A stretch of DNA of 64,000 nucleotides from Aeromonas eucrenophila (GTDB taxonomy: Bacteria > Pseudomonadota > Gammaproteobacteria > Enterobacterales > Aeromonadaceae), in contig NZ_CDDF01000006.1 in assembly GCF_000819865.1 (NCBI RefSeq), positions 1 through 64,000 on the forward strand, in the 5' to 3' direction. This document shows positions 27,328 through 36,570 of the stretch, in pieces. The translations under genes were made by a program, and so were the position numbers. Position 1 is the stretch's first letter; every line of letters begins with the position of its first letter. The notes under the pieces are model-generated. The model was not told the origin of the DNA, searched no databases, and was given only the letters and a program-made list of their open reading frames with translations.

Positions 27328-27354
27328 AGGCGGCGCAAGCCGCCTGCTGCTTTT
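27328..27354 (+). terminator. Weak terminator hairpin after spoT
   Basis: Stem AGGCGGC/GCCGCCT with a GCAA loop, then GCTGCTTTT. It may only partly separate spoT from trmH. Confidence 0.45.
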
Positions 27355-27465
27355 ACAGAGACAACCCTGGCGCCCGGGCGCGTTAACCGCCTCTTCACCA
27401 TACTGGCCAGGTGTCAGCGCGATCTGACCGCCTGCATGCCCGAGCCCCACTGCATAGAAACTGAT

Positions 27466-28212
27466 ATGACACCTGAACGCTTTAAACGGATTTCCGACAT
27501 GCTGGCCATGCGCCAGCTCGACCTGACCGTCTGCATGGAAGAGGTTCACAAGCCTCACAACCTGGCCGCCATAGTGCGCACCGCGGACGCCATCGGCATC
27601 CATCGGGTGCACGCAGTCTGGCCCAAGACCTCCATCCACCCCCGCAAGGGCACCGCCCGCGGCAGCCAGAACTGGGTGGATGTGAAGCTGCACCCGGACA
27701 TCGGCACCGCGGTCGGCGAGCTGAAAGCCGCCGGCATGCAGATCCTGGCGACCCACCTCTCGGAGAGCTCGGTGGACTTTCGTGCCATCGACTACACCAG
27801 ACCCACCGCCATACTGGTGGGCCAGGAGAAGCACGGCATAGGGGAGGAGGCGCTGGCATTGGCCGATCATCATATCGTCATCCCCATGGTGGGCATGGTG
27901 CAGTCCCTCAACGTCTCGGTGGCCGCCGCCGCCATCCTGTACGAGGCCCAACGCCAACGCGAGCTGGCGGGCTGCTACCAGCGCGGTTGCCCCCTCAGCC
28001 TCGACGAGCAGAACAGCATCTTGTTCGAGGGGGGCTACCCCGTCTATACCCAACTCTGCAAAGAGAAAGAGATGCCCTACCCCCAGCTCGGCCCGGCCGG
28101 TGAGATCCTGGCGGACGAGAGCTGGTGGCAGCAGATGCAGCTGACCCGCAAGGGCTGGGCCGCGCAACAGGAAGACCCTCTGGATAGGGAGCAACCCACC
28201 GATGAAATTTAA
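27466..28212 (+). CDS. trmH: tRNA (guanosine-18-2'-O)-methyltransferase
   Basis: 248 residues. SPOUT-fold methyltransferase that modifies G18 of t[30 protein letters not shown], the SAM-knot segments [11 protein letters not shown] and [20 protein letters not shown]. The start at 27466 gives the family N-terminus; an ATG 30 bases upstream adds an unmatched segment. In E. coli trmH is followed by recG, but here pldB follows with an 11-base overlap. Confidence 0.95.
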   Translation: MTPERFKRISDMLAMRQLDLTVCMEEVHKPHNLAAIVRTADAIGIHRVHAVWPKTSIHPRKGTARGSQNWVDVKLHPDIGTAVGELKAAGMQILATHLSESSVDFRAIDYTRPTAILVGQEKHGIGEEALALADHHIVIPMVGMVQSLNVSVAAAAILYEAQRQRELAGCYQRGCPLSLDEQNSILFEGGYPVYTQLCKEKEMPYPQLGPAGEILADESWWQQMQLTRKGWAAQQEDPLDREQPTDEI

Positions 28213-29242
28213 CTGCCTGCCCTTGCTGGCCCTGACCCTGTTTTCTGCCGGAGCCCTCGCCGTGGACAATCCCTATCAACTCACCGTGGAAGCCGACGTC
28301 CCCGCCCTCCACCAGCAGACCCTGCCCGATTTTTGGCGCGACCATGCGGTAGAAGGGGAGTTCAAGGGCAAGGACGGCGTGAGCATCCGCTACGCCGCCC
28401 TGCGCCAGGCCAAGGTGGACAGAGCCATCCTCATCGTCAACGGCCGGGTCGAGAGCTACCTCAAGTATCAGGAGCTGGCCTGGGATCTGTGGCGCCAGGG
28501 CTACAGCCTCTACCTCATCGATCACCGCGGTCAGGGGCTGTCCGGCCGCATGCTGGCGGATCCCGAGAAGGGTTATGTGAGCGACTTCGACGACTATGTG
28601 GTGGATCTGAAGCAGTTCCACGATCAGGTCATAGTCCCGGACAAGCCCGCCAAGTTGTTCCTGCTGGCCCACTCCATGGGAGGCGCCATCTCGGCGCGCT
28701 ATCTGGAGCGCTGGCCAGATGACATCAAGGCGGCCGTGCTCTCCTCCCCCATGCTGGGCATCAATCTCGGCGGTCTGCCCAAATGGCTGGCCAAGGGTTT
28801 GGCAGCCACCATGGACACGGTCGGCAGCTGGTGGGGCGAGCCGCCCTACGGACCGGGCCAGGGGGGCTATGTCTCCCACGACTTCGCCGACAACGGCCTG
28901 AGCCACAGCGAGCCACGCTATCAGGTGTTCCGCCAGCTCTATGAGCAGCGGCCGCAGATCAAGCTGGGCGGGGTGACGGCTCACTGGATCCGCGAGGGCA
29001 TCGCCGCTGGGGATGCCGCCATCGCCGAGGCGGACAAGATCAAGACTCCGCTGCTGCTGATACAGGCGGGGGATGACGGCATCGTCGACAATGCGGCCCA
29101 GGACGAGTTCTGCACCAGGGCTGGTTGTGAAGGGGGCAAGCCGCTGCGCATCGAGGGAGCCTGGCACGAGCTGTTTGTTGAGGCAGATACCCAGCGCCTG
29201 CCCGCGCTGACCGCGACACTGGCGTTCTTCGCTCGTTTCTAG
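28202..29242 (+). CDS. pldB: Lysophospholipase L2-like alpha/beta hydrolase
   Basis: 346 residues. A signal peptide (about 1-20, ending ALA) precedes an alpha/beta hydrolase. Nucleophile elbow AHSMGG, preceded by [21 protein letters not shown], which parallels E. coli PldB (IDHRGQGRSGRLLADP). The C-terminal His is in [11 protein letters not shown]. The signal peptide is a difference from my recollection of the E. coli protein, which begins without one. It is followed by yigL, the same pair as in E. coli. Confidence 0.87.
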   Translation: MKFNCLPLLALTLFSAGALAVDNPYQLTVEADVPALHQQTLPDFWRDHAVEGEFKGKDGVSIRYAALRQAKVDRAILIVNGRVESYLKYQELAWDLWRQGYSLYLIDHRGQGLSGRMLADPEKGYVSDFDDYVVDLKQFHDQVIVPDKPAKLFLLAHSMGGAISARYLERWPDDIKAAVLSSPMLGINLGGLPKWLAKGLAATMDTVGSWWGEPPYGPGQGGYVSHDFADNGLSHSEPRYQVFRQLYEQRPQIKLGGVTAHWIREGIAAGDAAIAEADKIKTPLLLIQAGDDGIVDNAAQDEFCTRAGCEGGKPLRIEGAWHELFVEADTQRLPALTATLAFFARF

Positions 29243-29338
29243 CGCGGATACTGGCTATTTTTTGGATCCCTAAATAAATGGGGTGAGGTAACACGCTGGG
29301 GTACACTGCCCCGGCATTCCATTCATGCCGAGGTAATG

Positions 29339-30142
29339 ATGTTCAAGGTAGTTGTATCCGATCTCGATGGCACCCTGCTCAACAAGCAGCACCAGATCTC
29401 CCCCCGCACCCGTGACACCCTGCACCGCCTGGTCGATCAGGGGATCAAGTTCGTGGTGGCCACCGGTCGCCATCATGTGGACGTGCGCGGTATCCGCGAT
29501 GCGCTCGGGCTCGATATCTATCTCATCACCTCCAACGGCGCCGTGGTGCACGACAAGCAGGATCGGCTGATCTTCAATCAGGCGCTGCCCGCTTCGGTGG
29601 CCGCCGAGCTGATCACCCTGGAACGGGATCCCTCCATCCACCTCAACGTCTACTACGGCGACGAGTGGCTGGTGGAGGAAGAGATGCCCAAGATGCTGCA
29701 ATTCCACGAAGAGTCGGGCTTCGCCTACCGCTTGACCGACCTCGCCACGCACCCGATGGACAAGATCAACAAGGTGTTCTACATCGGCGATCACGAGAAG
29801 CTGCTCGAGATCGAGACCCGGCTCAACCAGCAATATGGTGATCGGCTCAATGTCACCTTCTCCCTGCCGGACTGCCTTGAGGTGATGCACGGTGGCGTGC
29901 ACAAGGGCAACGCCGTGCGCGCCGTGCTGGCCCAGAATGGGCTGGAGATGTCCCAGGCAGTCGCCTTCGGCGATGGCATGAATGACTTCGAGATGCTGAG
30001 CATGGTGGGTCGTGGCGTGGTCATGGGCAACGCCCACGATCGCCTCAAGCTGGCTCTGCCTGAGCATGAGCAGACCCTGAGTTCAGACGAGGATGGCGTC
30101 GCCGTCTACCTGGAGCAGCTGTTCGCCCCCAGCGTCGCCTGA
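29339..30142 (+). CDS. yigL: HAD phosphatase YigL
   Basis: 267 residues, HAD Cof subfamily. DLDGTLL with nucleophile Asp near residue 9, VVATGRHHVDV and the metal site FGDGMNDFEMLS. E. coli YigL dephosphorylates pyridoxal phosphate and sugar phosphates. Start at the second of two adjacent ATGs, which is 5 bases from GAGG; the first is too close. Confidence 0.93.
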   Translation: MFKVVVSDLDGTLLNKQHQISPRTRDTLHRLVDQGIKFVVATGRHHVDVRGIRDALGLDIYLITSNGAVVHDKQDRLIFNQALPASVAAELITLERDPSIHLNVYYGDEWLVEEEMPKMLQFHEESGFAYRLTDLATHPMDKINKVFYIGDHEKLLEIETRLNQQYGDRLNVTFSLPDCLEVMHGGVHKGNAVRAVLAQNGLEMSQAVAFGDGMNDFEMLSMVGRGVVMGNAHDRLKLALPEHEQTLSSDEDGVAVYLEQLFAPSVA

Positions 30143-30169
30143 TCCCGTTCATCTCCTCGCCAGAAACGC

Positions 30170-30197
30170 AAAAGGGTGGTCGCATGACCACCCTTTT
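30170..30197. terminator. Bidirectional terminator between yigL and lectin gene
   Basis: Stem GGGTGGTC/GACCACCC with a GCAT loop, flanked by AAAA and TTTT, suitable for both converging genes. Confidence 0.88.
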
Positions 30198-30253
30198 CAC
30201 ATCTGCTCATCGCCTCTCTTCATCCAGAACGGCGGACCTGCCCCTCGCGTTTC

Positions 30254-30772
30254 TTACCAGGCGAGGTTGGGCAGTGCCAGCCGCTCCAGCAGGCTGGTGG
30301 CTGGCTGCCACTCAAAACTCTGGTTGGCACCGCCGTAACACTCCGCCAGCCGCAGCGGCGTGCCGGGCTGGTGACGACGCCCGGCCACATCCAGACAGAG
30401 CGAGACCTGCCGGTTGAACAGGCGATCCGCCTGCCACTGCCATTGGTGGCTGTTATCCTGGCAATCCGCCATGACGAGATCGTCGCTGCCCCTGGCGATC
30501 AAGCAATGCTCCGACAGCTGCAAGGCGCCCGCATCCCACTCGAACTGCTGGCGGGGGCTCCGATCACAGGGCTGAGTCAGCAGACCGCCCTTCTCGCTCA
30601 AGGCCACACAGAAGCCGCCATCGGTCACCAGGGCCGCCGAGGGGGGGGCGGTCGACTTGGGGGCCGCCCCCATCAGCAATGCCTCCGGCTTGGGTTGCAA
30701 CGCACAACCGCCGAGGGTCATGACCACCAGCGCCAGGGTGCAGGCTTGAAAGAGCATTGGATGAGGATACAT
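30254..30772 (-). CDS. Ricin-type beta-trefoil lectin lipoprotein
   Basis: 172 residues. A lipoprotein signal ends in the lipobox LGGC. A short linker is followed by one beta-trefoil domain with QxW-like repeats QQFEW, HQWQW and QSFEW, the hallmark of ricin B-type carbohydrate-binding folds. It would be anchored to a membrane, facing the periplasm or surface. The start at 30772 has AAGG 4 bases upstream. No catalytic domain is attached. Ligand unknown. Confidence 0.75.
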   Translation of the reverse strand: MYPHPMLFQACTLALVVMTLGGCALQPKPEALLMGAAPKSTAPPSAALVTDGGFCVALSEKGGLLTQPCDRSPRQQFEWDAGALQLSEHCLIARGSDDLVMADCQDNSHQWQWQADRLFNRQVSLCLDVAGRRHQPGTPLRLAECYGGANQSFEWQPATSLLERLALPNLAW

Positions 30773-30910
30773 GTGACCTTGTGCCTGAAAGTGTTCGATG
30801 AAGTCCACTACTTGGGTAGTCCGGCCCCCAGCATAACGAACTCCAGGCGAACAGGCGCCAACAGAAGTGTAAAAAGACGTGACAGAGAGGGAGAGCAAAT
30901 CGCAGAAAAG

Positions 30911-30932
30911 CAAAAACCCCGCCGAAGCGAGG
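30911..30932 (-). terminator. Terminator of the tRNA operon
   Basis: On the minus strand CCTCGC-TTCG-GCGGGG followed by TTTTTG, eleven bases past the tRNA-Pro CCA end. Confidence 0.85.
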
Positions 30933-30942
30933 TTTTCAAATG

Positions 30943-31019
<77 letters not shown>

Positions 31020-31082
31020 ATGGGGTACTTCTTTTTTCAACTACCAAGATAACCTATGGTCACCTTCATCATACAGCAAGTA

Positions 31083-31168
31083 TGGTGCGAAGAGAGGGAC
31101 TCGAACCCTCACACCCGGGGGGCACTAACACCTGAAGCTAGCGCGTCTACCAATTCCGCCACCTTCGC
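31083..31168 (-). tRNA. leuT: tRNA-Leu (CAG)
   Basis: 86 bases with encoded CCA and a long variable arm. Anticodon CAG. Acceptor GCGAAGG pairs with the 3' end. Third gene of the operon. Confidence 0.96.
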
Positions 31169-31199
31169 ATACCTAACATGCCGTAAAACAGCTTTAAAA

Positions 31200-31275
31200 T
31201 GGGGTGGCTGATGGGGCTCGAACCCACGACAACCGGAATCACAATCCGGGACTCTACCAACTGAGCTACAGCCAC
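31200..31275 (-). tRNA. hisR: tRNA-His (GTG)
   Basis: 76 bases with encoded CCA. Anticodon GTG in CCGGATTGTGATTCCGG. Second gene of the operon. Confidence 0.96.
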
Positions 31276-31325
31276 CACAGCTGTTTTCGTTCCACAACAC
31301 GCCCGCTTAACTGGCGCACGTTTTA

Positions 31326-31402
<77 letters not shown>

Positions 31403-31422
31403 TACGCTGTCGAACGGGGCGC

Positions 31423-31451
31423 ATTATTGATGATGGTGCCCACCTTGTCCA
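31423..31451 (-). promoter_or_regulatory. tRNA operon promoter
   Basis: On the minus strand TGGACA (31451-31446), 17 bp and AATAAT (31428-31423), followed by GCGCCCC. The GC-rich discriminator is typical of stable-RNA promoters repressed by ppGpp. Confidence 0.75.
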
Positions 31452-31594
31452 CTCTTTTTTTATCGAAATGAATCAACCGATTGTTTTTGCGTCGCTTTGT
31501 ACAGTTTTATATCTCTTCTCTCCGCTTTCGGCCAGAATCGTTCTCACTCGGCCCACTTCTGTGCCCTCATCTGGCAGGGAACCGATTCTCATCC

Positions 31595-31641
31595 TTGACT
31601 TGCTTGCTTCTCCACCTAGAATGAATGAACGTTCATTCATT
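31595..31641 (+). promoter_or_regulatory. tetR-RND promoter with palindromic operator
   Basis: TTGACT (31595-31600), 16 bp and TAGAAT (31617-31622). A perfect 22-bp palindrome (31620-31641), arms ATGAATGAAC/GTTCATTCAT plus one base each side, overlaps the -10 box and transcription start. It is the likely autoregulatory site of the TetR protein encoded just downstream. Confidence 0.72.
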
Positions 31642-31656
31642 GTGATCAGCAGAGTC

Positions 31657-32247
31657 ATGGATAAAAAAGAGCGCATTTTCGAGGCGGCGCACGAGATCCT
31701 CGGCGAGCAGGGCTTCTATGGTCTCTCCGTTGCCGCGGTTGCCAAGCAGGCCAAGGTGGCGGCAGGCACCATCTACCGCTACTTCAGCGACAAGGATGAC
31801 CTGATCCGCCAACTTTATCTGCACACCATTCTGAAGTGTCATCCGCTGGTCATGGAGGATGTGCAGATAGAAGAGGTGTCATATCGGCAGTATCGACGCC
31901 TGTGGCTCAACATCGATGCCATCTTTACCCACTACCCCAATGCCCTCAAATGCAAATTGCAGTACGAAAGTTCTCCATTGGGGGCTGAATTGGAGCGGGA
32001 TCCGGTCATAATGGCAACCTGGGCGCCACTTGAGCGCTTCTTCGAACGGGGACGCCAGCAAGGACTGTTTATCGATTTACCCGTCCTGGTGCTGCAGGCG
32101 CTGAGTCTGGATTGCGTGGCCAACTTGGCACAACAACGCCGGGTTCACGATTTTGTATTGACGCAAGAACAGTTGGAGACGGTGATCCGGGCCAGCTGGA
32201 ATGCCATTTTAAACCCTCATATTTCCACTACAGGAGCCTGTTCATGA
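31657..32247 (+). CDS. TetR-family repressor of the RND efflux operon
   Basis: 196 residues. N-terminal HTH (about 3-50: RIFEAAHEILGEQGFYGLSVAAVAKQAKVAAGTIYRYFSDKDDLI) and a ligand domain. Start at the ATG at 31657, just past the palindrome. Its stop overlaps the start of the membrane-fusion gene (ATGA), so the three genes form an operon. The inferred role is to repress its own operon until an efflux substrate binds. Confidence 0.9.
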   Translation: MDKKERIFEAAHEILGEQGFYGLSVAAVAKQAKVAAGTIYRYFSDKDDLIRQLYLHTILKCHPLVMEDVQIEEVSYRQYRRLWLNIDAIFTHYPNALKCKLQYESSPLGAELERDPVIMATWAPLERFFERGRQQGLFIDLPVLVLQALSLDCVANLAQQRRVHDFVLTQEQLETVIRASWNAILNPHISTTGACS

Positions 32248-33350
32248 AAAAGTGGATGGCCATCATGCTGCTGATAGCGCTCGCCTTGTTTGGCAGTGTC
32301 ATCGGCTTCAATATGTTCAAACAAAAGAAGATCGCAGAGTTCATGGCCAATCGACCAGAGCCTGAGTTCCCGGTCACCGCCATGGTGACCAAGGCGCAAG
32401 ACTGGGTTCCGACCATAGATGCCATCGGCTTCATCGAGCCCAAGCAAGGGGTCACCCTCTCCAGTGAACTGGCGGGCACCATAGACGTCATCAGCTTTGA
32501 GTCGGGCAATCCGGTCAAGGCGGATCAGTTGCTGCTGAGCCTGGACTCCAGCGTGGAAAAGGCCAACCTGCAATCGTCCCAGGCCAGACTGCCAGCGGCG
32601 CGGGCCAAGTTCGAGCGCTACCAGAACCTGTACCAGAAGAACTCCATCTCCCGGGATCAGCTGGATGACGCCGAAGCCAGCTACCGCTCGCTGGAGGCGG
32701 ATATCGAGAGTCTGAAGGCCACCATAGCCCGTCGCGAAGTGCGTGCGCCCTTCGGTGGCGTAGTGGGCTTGCGCAACGTCTTCCTCGGTCAATACCTGGA
32801 ACCGGGTACCGAGATAGTGCGACTGGAAGACACCAGCGTGATGCGCCTGCGCTTCACCGTGCCCCAGACCGATATCTCCAAGATTGCCCTGCACCAGACC
32901 ATCAAGATCAACGTGGATGCCTACCCCAATACCCAGTTTGACGGCCACATCACCGCCATCGAACCGGCCGTCAACTATCAGAGCGGCCTGATCCAGGTGC
33001 AGGCTGACATCCCGAACAACGATGGCCAGCTCCGCTCCGGCATGTTTGCCCGTGCCAGCATCATACTGCCCACGGTGAAGGATCAGATCGTGATCCCGCA
33101 ATCCGCCATCTCCTTCACTCTGTATGGTGAGAACGTCTACGTCATCCACGAGGCGGACGGCGTGAAGCGTGCCAAGCAGGTGGTGGTCAAGGCGGGTGAG
33201 CGTCGCGGCAATGATGTCCATGTGCTGTCGGGCCTCAAGGCCGGCGATGAAATCGTGCTGTCGGGTCAGGTTCGCCTGAGTAACGATACCAAGGTGCGCG
33301 TAGTCGACAACGATGCCCTTGCCGTTCCGGCACAAACCCCGATGCTGTAA
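32244..33350 (+). CDS. RND efflux periplasmic adaptor (membrane fusion protein)
   Basis: 368 residues. One N-terminal anchor helix (4-22), a barrel-sandwich hybrid domain (TLSSELAGTIDVISFESGNPVKADQLLLSLD), a short helical hairpin (about 105-160), a beta-barrel domain and a membrane-proximal domain (KAGERRGNDVHVLSGLKAGDEIVLSGQVRL). It links an inner-membrane RND pump to an outer-membrane TolC-type channel, which is not encoded here. Resembles VexC/MexA-type adaptors; exact orthology not assigned. Confidence 0.92.
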   Translation: MKKWMAIMLLIALALFGSVIGFNMFKQKKIAEFMANRPEPEFPVTAMVTKAQDWVPTIDAIGFIEPKQGVTLSSELAGTIDVISFESGNPVKADQLLLSLDSSVEKANLQSSQARLPAARAKFERYQNLYQKNSISRDQLDDAEASYRSLEADIESLKATIARREVRAPFGGVVGLRNVFLGQYLEPGTEIVRLEDTSVMRLRFTVPQTDISKIALHQTIKINVDAYPNTQFDGHITAIEPAVNYQSGLIQVQADIPNNDGQLRSGMFARASIILPTVKDQIVIPQSAISFTLYGENVYVIHEADGVKRAKQVVVKAGERRGNDVHVLSGLKAGDEIVLSGQVRLSNDTKVRVVDNDALAVPAQTPML

Positions 33351-33365
33351 GCGCGGAGATCTGCG

Positions 33366-36300
33366 ATGCGATTTACTGACATATTCATAAAAAGGCCCGT
33401 GCTGGCGATCTCGCTCAGCTTCCTGATAGCCCTGCTGGGCTTCCAGGCCATCTTCAAGATGCAGGTGCGGGAGTATCCGGAAGTCATCAACACGGTGATC
33501 ACGGTCAACACCAGCTACTACGGTGCCAGTGCTGACCTGATCCAGGGCTTCATCACCCAGCCCCTTGAGCAGGCGGTCGCGCAAGCCGACAACATCGACT
33601 TCATGACCTCCTCCAGCCAGCTGGGCAGCTCCACCGTCACCGCGTACATGAAGCTGAACACCGATCCCAACGCAGCCCTGGCCGACATCCTGGCCAAGGT
33701 CAACTCGGTGCGTTCCCAGTTGCCCAAAGAGGCGGAAGACCCCTCGGTCACCTCCTCCACCGGTTCGACCACTGCGGTGCTCTACATGGGCTTCACCAGC
33801 CCCGAGCTGAACTCCAGCCAGATCACCGACTACCTGGAGCGGGTCATCAAGCCCCAGCTGTTTACCGTGGGCGGGGTCTCCAAGATCGACATCTACGGCG
33901 GGGTCGAGTTTGCCCTGCGGGTGTGGCTGGATCCGGCCAAGATGGCGGCCTTCGACCTGACCTCCAGTGACGTGATGACGGTGCTCAACAGCAACAACTA
34001 TCAGTCTGCAACTGGCCAGGCGACCGGCTACTTCACCCTGTTCAACGGCAACGCCGAGACCCAGGTCAGCAACACGGGTGAACTCAAACGGCTGGTGGTG
34101 GCGACCCGGGATGGCAAGGTGATCCGCCTCTCCGACATCGCCAAGGTGACCCTGGAGAAGAGCCACGACATCTACCGTGCCAGTGCCAACGGCAAGGAAG
34201 CTGTGGTGCTTGCGGTCAACGCAGCGCCGACCGCCAACCCCATCACCATCGCCCACGATGTGATGGAGCTGCTGCCGAGCCTCAAGAGCAACATGCCGAG
34301 CACGCTGCAGACCAACGTGCTGTATGACTCCACCATCGCCATCAACGAGTCCATCAACGAGGTTATCAAGACCATACTGGAAGCGGCCGCCATCGTACTG
34401 GTGGTGATCACCCTGTTCCTCGGCTCCTTCCGCGCCGTCATCATCCCCATCATCACCATACCGCTGAGCCTGATCGGCGTGGTGATGATGATGGACCTGT
34501 TCGGTTTCTCCATCAATCTCATGACCTTGTTGGCCATGGTGCTGGCGATCGGTCTGGTGGTGGATGACGCCATCGTGGTGCTGGAGAACGTCGACCGTCA
34601 CATCAAGGAGGGGGAAGAGCCGTTCCGGGCGGCCATCATAGGCACCCGTGAGATCGCCGTACCTGTCATCGCCATGACGGTCACCCTGGCCGCGGTATAT
34701 GCGCCTATCGCTCTGATGGGGGGCATCACCGGCTCCCTGTTCAAGGAGTTCGCGCTGACCCTGGCGGGGGCGGTCTTCGTCTCCGGCATCATAGCCCTGA
34801 CCCTGTCGCCCATGATGTGCGCCAAAATGCTCAAGGCCAATGAACAGCCGAACAAGTTCGAGAGCACGGTGCACCACCTGCTGGATCGGATGACGGATCG
34901 CTACGACCGCATGCTGCACGCCGTGATGCAGAAACGCATCGTGGTGGTGCTGTTCGCCGTCATCGTGTTCGGCAGCCTGCCGCTGTTGTTCAAGTTCATC
35001 CCGAGTGAACTGGCGCCGTCGGAGGACAAGGGGGTTATGGCCGTGCTGGGGACGGCACCCTCCAATGCCAACCTGGACTACATCGAAAACACCATGGCGG
35101 ACGTGAACAAGATCCTGGATAAGCAGCCCGAGATCGCGTATTCCCAGGTCTTCTCCGGGGTGTTCAACGCCAACCAGGCCTTCGGTATCGCCTCCATGGT
35201 CCCCTGGAGCGAGCGTGAGGCAAGCCAGAAAGAGGTACTGGATCGGGTAGCCGGTCTGGTGACGGACATCCCCGGGATGGCCATCACCACCTTCCAGTTC
35301 CCGGAACTGCCGGGTGCTTCGAGCGGCCTGCCCATCCAGTTCGTCATCACCACCCCGAACAGCTTCGAGAGCCTGTTCCTGATCGCCGGTGAGATGCTGA
35401 CGGCCACCCAGGCCAACGGCCAGTTCGTCTATTCGGATCTCGATCTGAACTACGACTCCGCCACCATGAAGATCAAGATCGACAAGGACAAGGCGGGTGC
35501 CTACGGCATCACCATGCAGGACATAGGCGTCACCATGGGCACCATGATGGCGGATGGCTACGTCAACCGGATCGATCTGGATGGCCGCTCCTACGAGGTG
35601 ATCCCGCAGGTGGAACGCAAATTCCGTATGAACCCTGAATCCATGAAGGGCTATTACGTGCGTGCCGCCGATGGCAAGTCGATCCCCCTTGGCAGCCTGA
35701 TCAGCATCGAAGTGGTGGGCGAGCCCCGTGCCCTGCCCCACTTCAACCAGCTGAACTCGGCCACCATAGGCGCAGTTCCTGCTCCGGGTGTCGCCATGGG
35801 TGATGCGATCAACTGGTTCAAGGCCACCGCAGAAGAGAAGCTGCCGCAAGGCTATCGCTACGACTTCATGGGGGAAGCCCGCCAGTTCGTGACCGAAGGC
35901 AACGCCCTGTACGCCACCTTCGCCCTGGCCCTTGCCATCATCTTCCTGGTGCTGGCGATCCAGTTCGAATCCGTGCGTGACCCCTTGGTCATCATGGTCT
36001 CGGTCCCGCTCGCCATCAGCGGCGCCTTGATCGCGCTGGCCTGGGGACTGGCCACCATGAATATCTACTCTCAGGTGGGCCTCATCACCCTGGTCGGCTT
36101 GATCACCAAGCACGGCATCCTGATCTGTGAGGTGGCGAAGGAAGAGCAACTGCTGCACGGCATGAACCGGATGCAGGCGGTGATGCAAGCCGCCAAGGTG
36201 CGTCTGCGCCCGATCCTGATGACCACGGCGGCCATGATTGCGGGCCTCATCCCGCTGCTCTATGCCGCGGGTGCAGGCGCTGCCCAGCGCTTCAGCATCG

Positions 36301-36446
36301 GCATCGTGATCGTGGCGGGTCTGGCCATCGGCACCCTGTTCACCCTGTTCGTGCTGCCGGTGATCTACACCTACCTGGCCTCCGAGCACAAACCGCTGCC
36401 GGAATTCGATGAATCCATTCCGGCCAAGGCGAAAGGGAATCACTAA
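33366..36446 (+). CDS. RND multidrug efflux transporter, HAE-1 type
   Basis: 1026 residues. Twelve helices with two large periplasmic loops. The proton-relay motif GLVVDDAIVVLENV lies in TM4 and the conserved end is IAGLIPLLYAAGAGAAQRFSIGIVIVAG. It starts 15 bases after the adaptor gene. It exports drugs or other amphiphiles by proton antiport as a trimer. It lacks an obvious C-terminal extension and is slightly shorter than AcrB (1049). Substrate spectrum unknown. Confidence 0.93.
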   Translation: MRFTDIFIKRPVLAISLSFLIALLGFQAIFKMQVREYPEVINTVITVNTSYYGASADLIQGFITQPLEQAVAQADNIDFMTSSSQLGSSTVTAYMKLNTDPNAALADILAKVNSVRSQLPKEAEDPSVTSSTGSTTAVLYMGFTSPELNSSQITDYLERVIKPQLFTVGGVSKIDIYGGVEFALRVWLDPAKMAAFDLTSSDVMTVLNSNNYQSATGQATGYFTLFNGNAETQVSNTGELKRLVVATRDGKVIRLSDIAKVTLEKSHDIYRASANGKEAVVLAVNAAPTANPITIAHDVMELLPSLKSNMPSTLQTNVLYDSTIAINESINEVIKTILEAAAIVLVVITLFLGSFRAVIIPIITIPLSLIGVVMMMDLFGFSINLMTLLAMVLAIGLVVDDAIVVLENVDRHIKEGEEPFRAAIIGTREIAVPVIAMTVTLAAVYAPIALMGGITGSLFKEFALTLAGAVFVSGIIALTLSPMMCAKMLKANEQPNKFESTVHHLLDRMTDRYDRMLHAVMQKRIVVVLFAVIVFGSLPLLFKFIPSELAPSEDKGVMAVLGTAPSNANLDYIENTMADVNKILDKQPEIAYSQVFSGVFNANQAFGIASMVPWSEREASQKEVLDRVAGLVTDIPGMAITTFQFPELPGASSGLPIQFVITTPNSFESLFLIAGEMLTATQANGQFVYSDLDLNYDSATMKIKIDKDKAGAYGITMQDIGVTMGTMMADGYVNRIDLDGRSYEVIPQVERKFRMNPESMKGYYVRAADGKSIPLGSLISIEVVGEPRALPHFNQLNSATIGAVPAPGVAMGDAINWFKATAEEKLPQGYRYDFMGEARQFVTEGNALYATFALALAIIFLVLAIQFESVRDPLVIMVSVPLAISGALIALAWGLATMNIYSQVGLITLVGLITKHGILICEVAKEEQLLHGMNRMQAVMQAAKVRLRPILMTTAAMIAGLIPLLYAAGAGAAQRFSIGIVIVAGLAIGTLFTLFVLPVIYTYLASEHKPLPEFDESIPAKAKGNH

Positions 36447-36464
36447 TCCCTCCTCGCGAGCACA

Positions 36465-36493
36465 AATAAGGCCCCGAAAGGGGCCTTATTTTT
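36465..36493 (+). terminator. Terminator of the RND operon
   Basis: Perfect 11-bp stem AATAAGGCCCC/GGGGCCTTATT with a GAAA tetraloop, ending in a T-run. Confidence 0.92.
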
Positions 36494-36570
36494 ATCCGTT
36501 TTATGACACACGACATAGGTAGATGAAGCAGTTACACTAAACCGCACTCAATCCAGACCGCAAGGATGCC

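Noticed and set aside
25923..27401. A 492-codon minus-strand frame opposite spoT
   Set aside because: Antisense shadow of a conserved gene, with no domain and no ribosome site.
32217..36443. A 1408-codon open frame on the minus strand
   Set aside because: It lies wholly opposite the adaptor and RND genes, has Gly/His/Asp-rich low-complexity sequence typical of antisense frames in high-GC DNA, and has no recognisable domain.
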